From the NCBI RefSeq assembly GCF_002217755.1, contig NZ_BCFL01000016.1, positions 974,319-1,038,318 on the forward strand: 64,000 nt of DNA. The letters run 5' to 3'. This DNA comes from Streptomyces hyaluromycini. GTDB taxonomy: Bacteria > Actinomycetota > Actinomycetes > Streptomycetales > Streptomycetaceae. The notes beneath the pieces were generated by a model that did not search any database, was not told where the DNA came from, and worked only from the letters and a program-made list of their open reading frames with translations. The stretch's first letter is position 1, and every line of letters begins with the position of its first letter. Positions 16,416 to 25,464 of the stretch are shown one piece after another. Both the position numbers and the translations under genes were made by a program.

Positions 16416-19400
16416 ATGCGGGACGCCCACCGGGCGGAAGCCGATCGGCTGCTGGTGCGGGCCGTCGAGGAGGAGGTCCGCCGTTCGGGCGGCCGTGTCG
16501 ACGGACAGGTGCTGCTGTCCCGCGCGCGCGGCGGGCTGGAGGAGATGGAGCGGACGGCCGCCGAGGAGTACGCGGCGTACACCGTCGCCCTCGACGAGAC
16601 GGAGGCGGGCCGGCCGAGCTTCGGCCGGCGCTACGCCAAGGAGGGCTCCGGAACTCCCCTGCTGGTCGCGGCCGTCGCGGCGGTCGCCGCCACCGTCGCC
16701 GACCTCTCCCTGGGCACCGGGGCGGCCACCGCTCTCGGCGCGGGCGTGGCCGCGGGGGTGGTCGGCGCGGCCGCCACGGTCGTCAAGGTCGCCGGTTCCC
16801 ATCTGCCCGCCGCCCATCACCACGCCGGCGCGGCCGGTCAGCCCGGCGGTCCCGAGCAGCTGCGGCTGCAGTGGCTGACCGCGCTGGAGGTGCGGGGCAT
16901 CCGGCCGTTCCTCGACCAGCAGCGGGTGCTCAGCGCCTCCACCGGACCGAAGAAGCAGGGTCCGGGGCTGCGCGGCGCGGACAAGAGCGCGGCGGCCCGC
17001 AGGCGTACGGTGCTGCAGCAGTCGTTCGGCCAACTGCCCACTCCGGACGGCCCGTTCGCCGGCCGGCAGCAGGAGCTGGCGCGGATCCGGCAGTGGGCGC
17101 AGGCGGCCCGGGCGGCCACCGAGACCCGTCCGACGGTCGTGGTCCTGCACGGGGAGCCCGGTTCCGGCCGGACCGCGCTCGCGGTCCGGGCCACCCATGA
17201 GCTGAGGGACTTCTTCCGGGGTGCGGTCGTCGTGGATCTGCGCGGCGACAGCCAGGAGGAGCCGCCGCTGCCCACCCGGGACGCCCTGCTGCATCTGCTC
17301 AACCGGCTGGGCGCGCCGCGTGAGCAGCTGCTGTTCCGTGAGCGTTCCTCCGCCGACCAGCAGGTCAAGCGGCTGAGCGAGCTGTACCACCAGCACCTGA
17401 CGGGTCTTCCGGTGACGATCGTGCTGGACGACGCCTCGGACCCCGAGCAGGTGCGCACCCTGGTGCCGGAGCGTTCCGACAGCCTGGTCCTGGTCACCGC
17501 CCGGGACCAGCTGGACCTGCCCGCCGACCTGCCGGCCTGGGTGCACCGGCTGCCGGTCACGGCGCTGGACGCGGCCGGCGCGGAGGAGCTGCTGGACGCG
17601 TCGGCCCAGGACGCGTCGGGGCCGTACGACGCGCAGTCCGCGGACCGGATCCGGGAGCTGTGCGGCGGGCTGCCGCTGGCGCTGCGGGTGGCGGGTTCGT
17701 CGCTGGGCCCGCGTTCGCCGCTCCAACTCGCCACGGACCTGGGCGCGTACGGTCCGGTCGGGCCGGTGGAGCGGGTGCTGTGGTTGCGGTACACCGACCA
17801 GTCGGAGACCGGGCGCCGGCTGCTGAGAAGGCTGGCGCTGGCGGGCCGGGCCTCGATGGGCGCGGCGGCCGCGGCCGCCCTGCTGGGCGCCGACGAGGTG
17901 GAGGCGACCCGGCATCTGGTCACGCTCGCCCAGGCCGGTCTGATCGACCATGTCCGCGGCAGCCGCTACCGCCTGCACGACCTGGTCCGCTCCTTCGCCC
18001 AGTCCCGTCTCCTGGACGAGGAGACCCCGGCCGACCGCACGGCGGCGCAGGAGCGGCTGATCGTGAACTACGGGGAGCTCGCCGACTCGGTGCTGCGTCT
18101 GGTCGACGGGAACATGTCGACCCGCTCGGACCGGTTCAGCCCGCACGGCTTCACCTCGCTCGACGAGGCGCTGCGCTGGCTGGACGACGAGTCGAGCTTC
18201 ATCACGGCGGCCCTGCGGCACGCGGAGGGCGTCGACCAGGCGGCCGTGCAGAACCTGCTGGGCGCGCTGTGCGACTACTGCCTGCTGCGCGGCGACCTCT
18301 ACCGGCTCGGCGAGATCAGCGAGCTGGCGCAGGCGGTGGACCAGGGCCTCCTTGTGCGCTCGGTGCAGTGGCGTACCGGTATCGCGGCCCGTCAGCTGGG
18401 CGAGCTGGACAAGGCCCGCACCACCCTCACCTCGGTCGTCGACCTCTACCTGGAGGCGCATCACGACGCCGGTGCGGCCCGCGCGCTGTGTTCGCTCGGG
18501 ATCACCCTGCACCACCAGGGCAACCTCACCGAGGCGGCGGCCAGGCTCCAGGAGGCCCTGGACCTGCAGGCTCCCCCCGAGCTGGCCACCGACCGGGCGT
18601 GGACGATGCACGCACTGGCGGCGGTGCAGCGCGACCGGGCCCGGCTGTCGGAGGCCCTCGACCTGCTCACCCGCTCGCTCGTGCTGCACCGGGAGGGCGG
18701 TTCGGTGCACGGCGAGGCCTGGGCGCACTTCCAGCTCGGCCAGCTGGCGCTGCGCATGGGCGACGTACCGCAGGCGGAGCGGGAGCTGCGGGCGGCGCTG
18801 GATCGCTACGGCCGTACGCGCGACGCCCGTGGCGAGGCCTGGGCGCTGACCCAGCTGGCCCGGGCCCGGCTGGTGGACGGCGACGCGTCCCCGGCGGTCG
18901 ACGGCCTGCGGGCGGCGGCGGCCCGGCACCGGGAGAACGAGGACGCGCGCGGCGAGGCCTGGACGGTGTACTACCTGGGCCAGGCCCTGGAGGAGACCGG
19001 CACCCTGGACCAGGCGGTCCGCGAACTGGAGCGCTCGCGCACGATGTTCTCCCGGATGCGGGACGTCTACGGCCTGGCCTGCGCCCGCCACCACTCGGCC
19101 CGCGTCACCCGCGACCAGAGGGCGGCGCAGACGGGCTCGCTGCGCAACTCGGGTTTCGCCCGCCAGCTCCTCGTCGACGCCCGCGCCGACTTCCAGCGCA
19201 TGGGCGTGGTCCACGGCGAGGCCTGGACCTGCCTGGAGCTGGCCGTCGTCGACGCCGGCAACGCCCGCGCCCAGCAGGCCCTCGCCCTGTGCGACGAGGC
19301 GGTTGCCCTGTTCACGTCGTACGGTGACCGGCGCGGCGAGGACTGGGCCCGCTTCCTGCGCTGCACCCTGCTCCCCTACGCCGCGCCCGGCGGCGTGGAG

Positions 19401-19616
19401 GTGGGGACCGCCGTCGCCCAGGAGGAGCTGGCCCAGCTGGCCCGCACCGCCCACCCGCTGCGCGACGAGAAGCTGACCGAGTACGTCACGGCGTACGGCC
19501 TGCTCCTGGAGCGCGGGGTCCAGCTGGAGTCGGGCTGGCAGGCCTGGCGGCTGGGCATGGTGCCCAGCCGCCACGCCCGCGAGGTGATGGGCGTGCCGGT
19601 GCCGGCCGGGGCGTGA
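16416..19616 (+). CDS. Membrane-associated STAND (NB-ARC-like) ATPase with TPR repeats
   Basis: 1066 residues. After a soluble N-terminus there are one or two hydrophobic helices (about 82-127). The STAND core begins near residue 205: Walker A GEPGSGRT at 246-253, with Arg252 where Lys is normal; Walker B VTIVLDDA at 333-340; then CGGLPLALRVAG (GxP/P-loop partner motif) near 415 and a winged-helix segment around 470-510 (LLRRLALAGRASMG, SRYRLHDLVRSFAQ). Residues 610-960 are TPR-like with a repeated GEAW phrase. Such proteins act as ATP-switched signalling scaffolds, as in AfsR-type regulators, though no DNA-binding SARP domain is present here. Ligand and output are unknown. It is alone on its transcript; TAGACAAT about 35 bp upstream may be the -10. 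Confidence 0.85.
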   Translation: MRDAHRAEADRLLVRAVEEEVRRSGGRVDGQVLLSRARGGLEEMERTAAEEYAAYTVALDETEAGRPSFGRRYAKEGSGTPLLVAAVAAVAATVADLSLGTGAATALGAGVAAGVVGAAATVVKVAGSHLPAAHHHAGAAGQPGGPEQLRLQWLTALEVRGIRPFLDQQRVLSASTGPKKQGPGLRGADKSAAARRRTVLQQSFGQLPTPDGPFAGRQQELARIRQWAQAARAATETRPTVVVLHGEPGSGRTALAVRATHELRDFFRGAVVVDLRGDSQEEPPLPTRDALLHLLNRLGAPREQLLFRERSSADQQVKRLSELYHQHLTGLPVTIVLDDASDPEQVRTLVPERSDSLVLVTARDQLDLPADLPAWVHRLPVTALDAAGAEELLDASAQDASGPYDAQSADRIRELCGGLPLALRVAGSSLGPRSPLQLATDLGAYGPVGPVERVLWLRYTDQSETGRRLLRRLALAGRASMGAAAAAALLGADEVEATRHLVTLAQAGLIDHVRGSRYRLHDLVRSFAQSRLLDEETPADRTAAQERLIVNYGELADSVLRLVDGNMSTRSDRFSPHGFTSLDEALRWLDDESSFITAALRHAEGVDQAAVQNLLGALCDYCLLRGDLYRLGEISELAQAVDQGLLVRSVQWRTGIAARQLGELDKARTTLTSVVDLYLEAHHDAGAARALCSLGITLHHQGNLTEAAARLQEALDLQAPPELATDRAWTMHALAAVQRDRARLSEALDLLTRSLVLHREGGSVHGEAWAHFQLGQLALRMGDVPQAERELRAALDRYGRTRDARGEAWALTQLARARLVDGDASPAVDGLRAAAARHRENEDARGEAWTVYYLGQALEETGTLDQAVRELERSRTMFSRMRDVYGLACARHHSARVTRDQRAAQTGSLRNSGFARQLLVDARADFQRMGVVHGEAWTCLELAVVDAGNARAQQALALCDEAVALFTSYGDRRGEDWARFLRCTLLPYAAPGGVEVGTAVAQEELAQLARTAHPLRDEKLTEYVTAYGLLLERGVQLESGWQAWRLGMVPSRHAREVMGVPVPAGA

Positions 19617-19622
19617 CGCCGG

Positions 19623-19847
19623 TCAGCTCTTGGGATCGGCCGCCGGCGCCTTGGAGTCCGCCCCGGTCTGGGCGGACTCCTTGAAGTCGACCTTCTGCAT
19701 GTGCTTGTTCATGGACTTCATCAGGCCCCAGACCGCCACGGCCATCACCGCGAAGACGATGAAGCCGAGGACTCCGGGGGTGACCTTGTTCTCGTCGACC
19801 TCCTTGGCGAGGGGGACGAGGTGCGTCAGTGCCAGGCTTGCGCTCAT
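19623..19847 (-). CDS. Small single-pass membrane protein linked to mca
   Basis: 74 residues: a short N-terminal part, one membrane helix (GVLGFIVFAVMAVAVWGLMKSM, about 25-46) and a charged tail (NKHMQKVDFKESA). ATG 19847 follows the mca stop by one base; ATG 19856, overlapping it, is also possible. A small membrane protein occupies the same place after mca in mycobacteria, so the pairing is conserved, but no function is known. Confidence 0.8.
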   Translation of the reverse strand: MSASLALTHLVPLAKEVDENKVTPGVLGFIVFAVMAVAVWGLMKSMNKHMQKVDFKESAQTGADSKAPAADPKS

Positions 19848-19848
19848 G

Positions 19849-20730
19849 TCAGGCATTGTCGCGGATGCCCGCAAAGAGATCGTCCTCGGGGAGGGAGGTA
19901 TCGACGAGGGACTTCGCGAGCTCGTACTCCTCGGTCGGCCAGACCTTCCTCTGGAGGTCCATGGGCACCTTGAACCAGCCGCCGTCCGGGTCGATCTGCG
20001 TGGCGTGCGCGATCAGCGCCTTGTCACGGATCTCGAAGAAGTCCGCGCACGGGATGTGCGTGGTCAGGGTGCGCTCGGTGCGCTCGAACTCGTTCCACCG
20101 CTTCAGCCAGTCCCCGTACGGCGACTCCAGGCCGCGGTCCAGCATGGCGTTGTGCAGCGCCTCGGTGCGCGGACGGTTGAAGCCCTGGTTGTAGTACAGC
20201 TTCTGCGGCTGGAAGACCGGCCCGAACTCGGCCTCGGGGTACTTCTCGGCGTCCGCCGCGCCCTCGAAGGCCACCATCGAGATCTTGTGGGTCATGATGT
20301 GGTCGGGGTGCGGGTAGCCGCCGTTCTCGTCGTAGGTGGTGATCACCTGCGGGCGGAACGCGCGGATCTTGCGGACCAGCTCGCCGGCCGCCTTGTCGAC
20401 GTCCTCCAGGGCGAAGCAGCCCTCGGGCAGCGGCGGCAGCGGGTCGCCCTCGGGCAGGCCGGAGTCGACGAAGCCGAGCCACTCCTGCTTGACGCCGAGG
20501 ATCTCGCGGGCCTCGTCCATCTCCTTCTTGCGTACCTCGTGGATGTGCTCCTCGATGTACTTGTCGCCCTGCAGCTTGGGATTGAGGATGGAGCCGCGCT
20601 CCCCGCCCGTGCAGGTCACGACCAGCACGTCCACCCCCTCGGACACGTACTTCGCCATGGTGGCCGCGCCCTTGCTCGACTCGTCGTCGGGGTGGGCATG
20701 GACGGCCATCAGTCGCAGCTGGTCAGTCAA
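19849..20730 (-). CDS. mca: Mycothiol S-conjugate amidase
   Basis: Cytosolic zinc hydrolase that cleaves mycothiol S-conjugates to a mercapturic acid, which is exported, and GlcN-inositol, which is recycled: the detoxification arm of mycothiol chemistry. The 293-residue product has the LmbE-fold zinc motif HAHPDDES (His13, Asp16) and the second zinc/histidine cluster YPHPDH. Its length and the C-terminal region (WFKVPMDLQRKVWPTEEYEL) fit Mca better than the deacetylase MshB. The start is TTG 20730, with AAGGA about 10 nt upstream. It is followed at once by the small membrane protein gene. Confidence 0.93.
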   Translation of the reverse strand: MTDQLRLMAVHAHPDDESSKGAATMAKYVSEGVDVLVVTCTGGERGSILNPKLQGDKYIEEHIHEVRKKEMDEAREILGVKQEWLGFVDSGLPEGDPLPPLPEGCFALEDVDKAAGELVRKIRAFRPQVITTYDENGGYPHPDHIMTHKISMVAFEGAADAEKYPEAEFGPVFQPQKLYYNQGFNRPRTEALHNAMLDRGLESPYGDWLKRWNEFERTERTLTTHIPCADFFEIRDKALIAHATQIDPDGGWFKVPMDLQRKVWPTEEYELAKSLVDTSLPEDDLFAGIRDNA

Positions 20731-20835
20731 GACTCAATCCTTGGTAAGTCGGCGCCCCGGTAGCTCGGGGGCAATCGGCGGCTTCTATAGTGACCGAATC
20801 GGGAGGCGAATAATTCCGGGGTCCGGAGGACGATC

Positions 20836-21234
20836 ATGAGTACCGCGAGCACGCGTCTGCCCGAGGGCCGTTACGGCAGCTCCTCGGACGAGCGCGCCGA
20901 CCGCAGACTCAAGGTCGCCGGTGCGGTCCTGGGTGCGCTGCTGCTCGTGCTGGTCGGCTACTGGGCCTACCACTACGTCGTACAGAACAAGATCAGCGCC
21001 CAGGTCGTCACCTTCGACGCCTCTGCCGACGCGGTCCAGGTGCATCTGGAGGTCCACAAGGACTCCGGCGCCTCCGGCTACTGCACGCTGCGCTCCCAGG
21101 CGGCGGACGGCTCCGAGGTGGGCCGGGCGGACTTCCACTTCACGGGTTCCGCGACCGAGATCGACAGGGTCGTCACGCTCCGTACGACGGCCCGGGGCAC
21201 CACGGCGGAGCTGCTCGGCTGCCACGCCGACTGA
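20836..21234 (+). CDS. DUF4307 membrane protein
   Basis: 132 residues: cytosolic N-terminus, one membrane helix (AGAVLGALLLVLVGYWAYHYVV, about 28-49) and an extracellular beta-rich domain with two Cys residues (GYCTLRS, LLGCHAD) that could pair. This is the actinobacterial DUF4307 family. GGAGG lies 7 nt before ATG 20836. The position between mca and greA is the same in mycobacteria, with mca divergent as here. Function unknown. Confidence 0.88.
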   Translation: MSTASTRLPEGRYGSSSDERADRRLKVAGAVLGALLLVLVGYWAYHYVVQNKISAQVVTFDASADAVQVHLEVHKDSGASGYCTLRSQAADGSEVGRADFHFTGSATEIDRVVTLRTTARGTTAELLGCHAD

Positions 21235-21402
21235 CGTCAGCCACAATACGTAGGCGCTGACCTGCGTTGACGTAATTCTGATGGCTTATGTCCTCCCCCT
21301 TCCGCCGTTGAATTGTTAGGCTCGTGGTTTCGCCCTTCCATGAAGGAACATGCTTCTGGGTAGGGCGATGCTTTGTATTCCCAGTACCGACGAGGAGCAC
21401 CT

Positions 21403-21903
21403 GTGACCCAGACCAGCGAGAACGTCACCTGGCTGACCCAGGAGGCGTACAACCAGCTCAAGGCCGAGCTGGAGTACCTGTCTGGTCCCGCGCGCGCTGA
21501 GGTCGTCGCCAAGATCGCGGCCGCGCGCGAGGAGGGCGACCTGCGCGAGAACGGCGGGTACCACGCGGCCAAGGAGGAGCAGGGCAAGCAGGAGCTCCGT
21601 GTGCGCCAGCTGACCCAGCTTCTGGAGACCGCCAAGGTCGGCGAGGCCCCGGCGTCTGCGGACGGCGCCGTCGCGCCCGGCATGGTGGTGACCATCGCCT
21701 TCGACGGCGACGAGGACGACACCATGACGTTCCTCCTCGCCTCCCGCGAGTACGCCAGCGCCGACATCGAGACCTACTCCCCGCAGTCGCCCCTGGGCAC
21801 CGGGGTGATCGGCCACAAGGTGGGCGAGAACGCGGAGTACGAGCTGCCCAACGGCAAGAAGGCCTCGGTGAAGATCCTGAAGGCCGAGCCCTACTCGGGC
21901 TGA
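21403..21903 (+). CDS. greA: Transcription elongation factor GreA
   Basis: Rescues arrested RNA polymerase by stimulating cleavage of backtracked RNA. The 166-residue product has the N-terminal antiparallel coiled coil (LTQEAYNQLKAELEYLSG to about residue 80) with the acidic tip AREEGDLRENGGY that enters the secondary channel, and the C-terminal FKBP-like domain ending GKKASVKILKAEPY. GTG 21403 follows GAGGAG. A perfect terminator hairpin lies directly after. A short hairpin CCTTC-CAT-GAAGG (21334-21346) lies in the leader. Confidence 0.95.
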   Translation: MTQTSENVTWLTQEAYNQLKAELEYLSGPARAEVVAKIAAAREEGDLRENGGYHAAKEEQGKQELRVRQLTQLLETAKVGEAPASADGAVAPGMVVTIAFDGDEDDTMTFLLASREYASADIETYSPQSPLGTGVIGHKVGENAEYELPNGKKASVKILKAEPYSG

Positions 21904-21918
21904 CGCGAACAAGGACAG

Positions 21919-21947
21919 GCCCCCGGCGTCCGCGGGACGCCGGGGGC
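21919..21947. terminator. Terminator between greA and the ABC permease
   Basis: Perfect 13-bp stem GCCCCCGGCGTCC / GGACGCCGGGGGC with loop GCG, followed by TTTG on the plus strand. It lies between convergent genes and may serve both. Confidence 0.88.
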
Positions 21948-21963
21948 TTTGTCGTGCCGTGCG

Positions 21964-22824
21964 TCAGGCGGTGGCGGAGCGGTACTTGCGGACCGCCAGC
22001 GTCCGGAATATCGCGATGATCAGGACCGAGTAGATCAGCGACGCCCACACCGGGTGCTGCATCGGCCAGGCGCCCGACAGGGACTGGCCGGGGTTGCCGA
22101 AGAGCACCCGGGCGGCCTGCACGGTGGCGCTGAACGGGTTCCACTCGGCGATGTGCCGCAGCCACGGGGTCATATGGCTGGTGTCCACGAACGCGTTCGA
22201 GATGAAGGTGACCGGGAACAGCCAGATCAGTCCGCTGGAGGTGGCCGCCTCGGGGGTGCGGACGGACATGCCGATCAGGGCGCCGATCCAGGTGAACGCG
22301 TAGCCGAGCAGGAGCAGCAGGGCGAAGGCGGCGAGGACCTTGCCGGCGTTGGTGTCGCCGTTCGTTCCCACCCTCCAGCCGACGATCAGGGCGACCACGG
22401 CGAGGACCACCAGGGTCAGCGCCGTCTGCACCAGGTCGGCGAGCGTGCGCCCGGTCAGCACCGCACCGCGCGCCATGGGCAGGGAGCGGAAGCGGTCGAT
22501 GAGGCCCTTGTGCATGTCGTCGGCGATGCCGGCTCCGGAGCTGGCCGTCGCGAAGGTGACGGTCTGCGCGAAGATGCCGGCCATCAGGAAGTTCTTGTAG
22601 TCGGTGGCGCTGGTGCTGCCGCCGATCTGCATGGAACCGCCGAAGACGTAGGTGAACAGCACCACGAACATGATGGGCTGGATCAGCCCGTAGATGATCA
22701 TCTCGGGGATCCGGGACATGCGGATCAGGTTGCGTTTTGCGACCACCATCGAGTCGCGGAACGACTGGGTCACGGCGTTGCCGGGGGCGGCCGGCACCCG
22801 CGCGGTGTCGCTGACGGCACTCAC
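21964..22824 (-). CDS. DrrB-like ABC-2 exporter permease
   Basis: 286-residue permease with six predicted helices and the ABC-2 layout; the segment GIADDMHKGLIDRFRSLPM is the conserved cytosolic loop of DrrB-type drug exporters. GTG 22824 overlaps the ATPase stop by 4 bp (GTGA), so the two subunits are translationally coupled. With the upstream ATPase it forms a complete two-gene exporter of the daunorubicin-resistance type. Substrate unknown; the pair lies in housekeeping surroundings, not in a biosynthetic cluster. Confidence 0.93.
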   Translation of the reverse strand: MSAVSDTARVPAAPGNAVTQSFRDSMVVAKRNLIRMSRIPEMIIYGLIQPIMFVVLFTYVFGGSMQIGGSTSATDYKNFLMAGIFAQTVTFATASSGAGIADDMHKGLIDRFRSLPMARGAVLTGRTLADLVQTALTLVVLAVVALIVGWRVGTNGDTNAGKVLAAFALLLLLGYAFTWIGALIGMSVRTPEAATSSGLIWLFPVTFISNAFVDTSHMTPWLRHIAEWNPFSATVQAARVLFGNPGQSLSGAWPMQHPVWASLIYSVLIIAIFRTLAVRKYRSATA

Positions 22825-23825
22825 TTCACGGCCTCCTTGCGGGTGTTCTTCCTGCGTCCCTGCTCGCCATTGCCCTCGGGCTTCTCCTCGGCCACGTGTC
22901 CGGTCAGGGACAGGAAGACGTCGTCGAGGGTGGGGCGGCGCAGGGCGATGTCGTCGATCTCGATGCCCCGGGAGTCCAGCTCGCGGATGACCTCGGCGAG
23001 CAGCTTGGCGCCGCCGGTGACGGGCACGGTGAGCCTGCGGGTGTGGTCCTCGACGGTGGTGTCGCCCTTGCCGAAGCCGCGCAGCACCTCCGCCGCGGTC
23101 CCCATGTGCCCGCGCTCGTGCACCACGACCTCGACGCGCTCGCCGCCGGTGCGGGCCTTGAGCTCGTCGGAGGTGCCCTGGGCGATGACCTTGCCGTGGT
23201 CGACCACCGCGATGTCGTGGGCGAGGTGGTCCGCCTCTTCCAGGTACTGGGTGGTGAGCAGCAGGGTCGTGCCGCCGGAGACCAGTTGCTGGATGACCTC
23301 CCACAGCTGCTGGCGGTTGCGGGGGTCGAGGCCGGTGGTCGGCTCGTCCATGAACATGACCGGCGGGGAGACGACGAGGGCGGCGGCGAGGTCGAGGCGG
23401 CGGCGCATGCCGCCGGAGTAGGTCTTGGTGGGGCGGTCGGCGGCGTCGGTGAGGTTGAACTGCTCCAGCAGCTCGACCGCGCGGGCCTTCGCCTGCTTGG
23501 CCCGCATCTGGTAGAGCTGGCCGACCATCTGCAGGTTCTCGCGGCCGGTGAGGTATTCGTCGACCGCCGCGAACTGTCCGGACAGGCCGATGGAGCGGCG
23601 TACCGCGTCCGGTTGCCCGAGCACGTCTATGCCCGCGACGACGGCCCGGCCGCTGTCGGGGCGGAGCAGGGTCGTCAGGCAACGGACGGCCGTCGTCTTG
23701 CCCGCGCCGTTCGGCCCGAGCAGTCCGAGGACCGTGCCTTCGGGGACGTCGAGGTCGACGCCGTCCAAAGCCCTTACGTCACCGAAGGTCTTGACCAGGC
23801 CTTCGGCATAGATGGCGCCTGGCAT
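22821..23825 (-). CDS. DrrA-like ABC exporter ATPase
   Basis: 334-residue nucleotide-binding subunit: Walker A LLGPNGAGKTTAV near residue 37, Q-loop, signature SGGMRRRLDLA near 138, Walker B VMFMDEPTTGLDPR near 160, and the C-terminal extension typical of DrrA (DIALRRPTLDDVFLSLTG). ATG 23825 has GGAG upstream. It is the promoter-proximal gene of the pair; the palindrome at 23952-23967 lies about 130 bp upstream. Confidence 0.94.
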   Translation of the reverse strand: MPGAIYAEGLVKTFGDVRALDGVDLDVPEGTVLGLLGPNGAGKTTAVRCLTTLLRPDSGRAVVAGIDVLGQPDAVRRSIGLSGQFAAVDEYLTGRENLQMVGQLYQMRAKQAKARAVELLEQFNLTDAADRPTKTYSGGMRRRLDLAAALVVSPPVMFMDEPTTGLDPRNRQQLWEVIQQLVSGGTTLLLTTQYLEEADHLAHDIAVVDHGKVIAQGTSDELKARTGGERVEVVVHERGHMGTAAEVLRGFGKGDTTVEDHTRRLTVPVTGGAKLLAEVIRELDSRGIEIDDIALRRPTLDDVFLSLTGHVAEEKPEGNGEQGRRKNTRKEAVK

Positions 23826-23951
23826 ATGGGTCTCCACGTCGTCGGGGATTCTGCGAAGAAGGGTAGATATGCGGCCCTCGGCCCGCCTATGGTTTTCCGC
23901 CTGCGCGACGGCAGGCGAGGCGGGGCAGCCGTGACCACGCGACACACCATA

Positions 23952-23967
23952 ACGCGATGTATCGCGT
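23952..23967. promoter_or_regulatory. Perfect palindrome upstream of the DrrAB-like exporter
   Basis: ACGCGAT-GT-ATCGCGT has perfect 7-bp arms and a 2-bp spacer. It is in the promoter region of the exporter operon; no repressor gene is adjacent. The size fits a TetR- or PadR-type dimer site. Confidence 0.5.
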
Positions 23968-24089
23968 CCGTCGACAGGTTTTCACAGGTTTTCCCGAACG
24001 AGTGAATGAACAGCGGCTGACCTGGACGTTCACCGCCGCGAGCGGGAGCCGCCGACACCGTCGGCGGTGCGGCCGCCCCCTGCCGCCCC

Positions 24090-25319
24090 TCAGTCGATGA
24101 CCGTGTAACCGGCCTCGCGCAGAGCCTGCTGGACCTCGACGCAGTGCTCCGGGCCCTTGGTCTCCAGGAGCAGCTCCACCTCCGCCTCGGTGAGCCCGAG
24201 CCGGGGGTCGGTCCTGACGTGGCCCACGTCGAGGACGTTGGCGTCCGCCACCGACAGCACCCCGAGGAGCGTGGCGAGGGCGCCGGGGCGGTCGGTCAGC
24301 CGCAGCCGTACGGCCAGGTAGCGGCCCTGCGCGGCCATGCCGTGCCGCAGCACCCGCTGCAGCAGCACCGGGTCGACGTTGCCGCCGGACAGCACGGCGA
24401 CGACGGGGCCGGGGAAGGCGCCGGGTTCGCCCAGCAGCGCCGCGACCGGGCTGGCCCCGGCCGGTTCCACGACCATCTTGGCCCGCTCCAGGCACAGCAG
24501 CAGCGCGGCGGACAGCTGGTCCTCGCTGACCGTGCGGACCTCGTCGACCAGTTCCTCGACGAGCGCGAACGGCACGTCACCCGGCCGTCCGACCTTGATG
24601 CCGTCGGCCATCGTCGCCGGGTTCGCCACCGTGACCGGGCGCCCGGCCGCCAGCGAGGGCGGATACGCGGCCGCGCCCTCCGCCTGGACGCCGACGATCC
24701 GCACGTCCGGCCTGACCGCCTTCACGGCGACCGCGATCCCCGCCGCGAGCCCGCCGCCGCCGATACCGACGACGATCGTGCCGACCTCGGGGCACTGGTC
24801 CAGGATCTCCAGCCCGACCGTGCCCTGACCTGCGATGATGTCCGGGTGGTCGAAGGGGTGGATGAACACCGCACCCGTCTCGGCCGCGTACTCCTGGGCG
24901 GCGGCCAGCGTCTCGTCGACCACCTGACCGTGCAGCCGCACCTCCGCGCCGTACTCCCGGGTGGCGCTGATCTTGGGCAGCGGGGCGCCCTTGGGCATGA
25001 ACACCGTCGCGTGCACCCCGAGCAGCGACGAGGCCAGCGCCACGCCCTGCGCGTGGTTCCCGGCGCTCGCGGCCACGACTCCGGCGGCGCGCTCCTCGGG
25101 CAGCAGCCCGGCGATCCGGACGTAGGCGCCGCGCAGCTTGAAGGAACCGGTCCGCTGGAGGTTCTCGCACTTGAGGTGCACCGGCGAGCCGACCAGCTGG
25201 GACAGATGCCTGCTGCTTTCCATCGCGGTCACCCGCGCCACGCCCGTGAGCATCTTCTGGGCGCCGCGTACGTCGTCGAGGGTGACGGGGCGCAAGGAGT
25301 CAGCCGTGCTGTAGCTCAT
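24090..25319 (-). CDS. ilvA: Threonine ammonia-lyase (threonine dehydratase)
   Basis: PLP enzyme converting L-threonine to 2-oxobutanoate and ammonia, the entry to isoleucine. The 409-residue form has SFKLRGAY with the Schiff-base Lys, SAGNHAQGVA, the phosphate loop GIGGGGLAAG, and one C-terminal ACT-like domain (from about residue 330, LAVRLRLTDRPGALATLLG). A single ACT domain and this length are usual for actinobacterial and catabolic-type enzymes; two regulatory domains mark the enterobacterial biosynthetic form. ATG 25319 is used. It is monocistronic and divergent from the MarR gene. Confidence 0.93.
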   Translation of the reverse strand: MSYSTADSLRPVTLDDVRGAQKMLTGVARVTAMESSRHLSQLVGSPVHLKCENLQRTGSFKLRGAYVRIAGLLPEERAAGVVAASAGNHAQGVALASSLLGVHATVFMPKGAPLPKISATREYGAEVRLHGQVVDETLAAAQEYAAETGAVFIHPFDHPDIIAGQGTVGLEILDQCPEVGTIVVGIGGGGLAAGIAVAVKAVRPDVRIVGVQAEGAAAYPPSLAAGRPVTVANPATMADGIKVGRPGDVPFALVEELVDEVRTVSEDQLSAALLLCLERAKMVVEPAGASPVAALLGEPGAFPGPVVAVLSGGNVDPVLLQRVLRHGMAAQGRYLAVRLRLTDRPGALATLLGVLSVADANVLDVGHVRTDPRLGLTEAEVELLLETKGPEHCVEVQQALREAGYTVID

Positions 25320-25442
25320 GACTCAAGTCTCGCAGTTCACAGGCCGAAGGCGCGGGTGTGACCAAGCTCCGAGACCGGTTTGCGCAGCGCCGGTACGGCT
25401 CGCCCCCTGTCCGCGTACTCTGTCCCCCACATCAGCACTCCT

Positions 25443-25450
25443 TTCATGAA
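25443..25450. promoter_or_regulatory. Candidate MarR operator core
   Basis: TTCATGAA is an 8-bp perfect palindrome inside CACTCC-TTTCATGAA-GTGAG, just 14 bp upstream of the MarR start codon. MarR dimers bind AT-rich palindromes of this kind and usually autoregulate. Short, so moderate confidence. Confidence 0.35.
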
Positions 25451-25464
25451 GTGAGCCCCCGGCC

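Noticed and set aside
16107..19574. An 1155-codon minus-strand open frame opposite the STAND gene
   Set aside because: Low-complexity Arg/Gly/Val/Gln composition and no motif; antisense shadow of the STAND-TPR gene.
16416..19616. STAND ATPase as an Avs-type phage defence gene
   Set aside because: It lies in housekeeping surroundings with no nuclease or other effector domain and no defence neighbours; a regulatory role is at least as likely.
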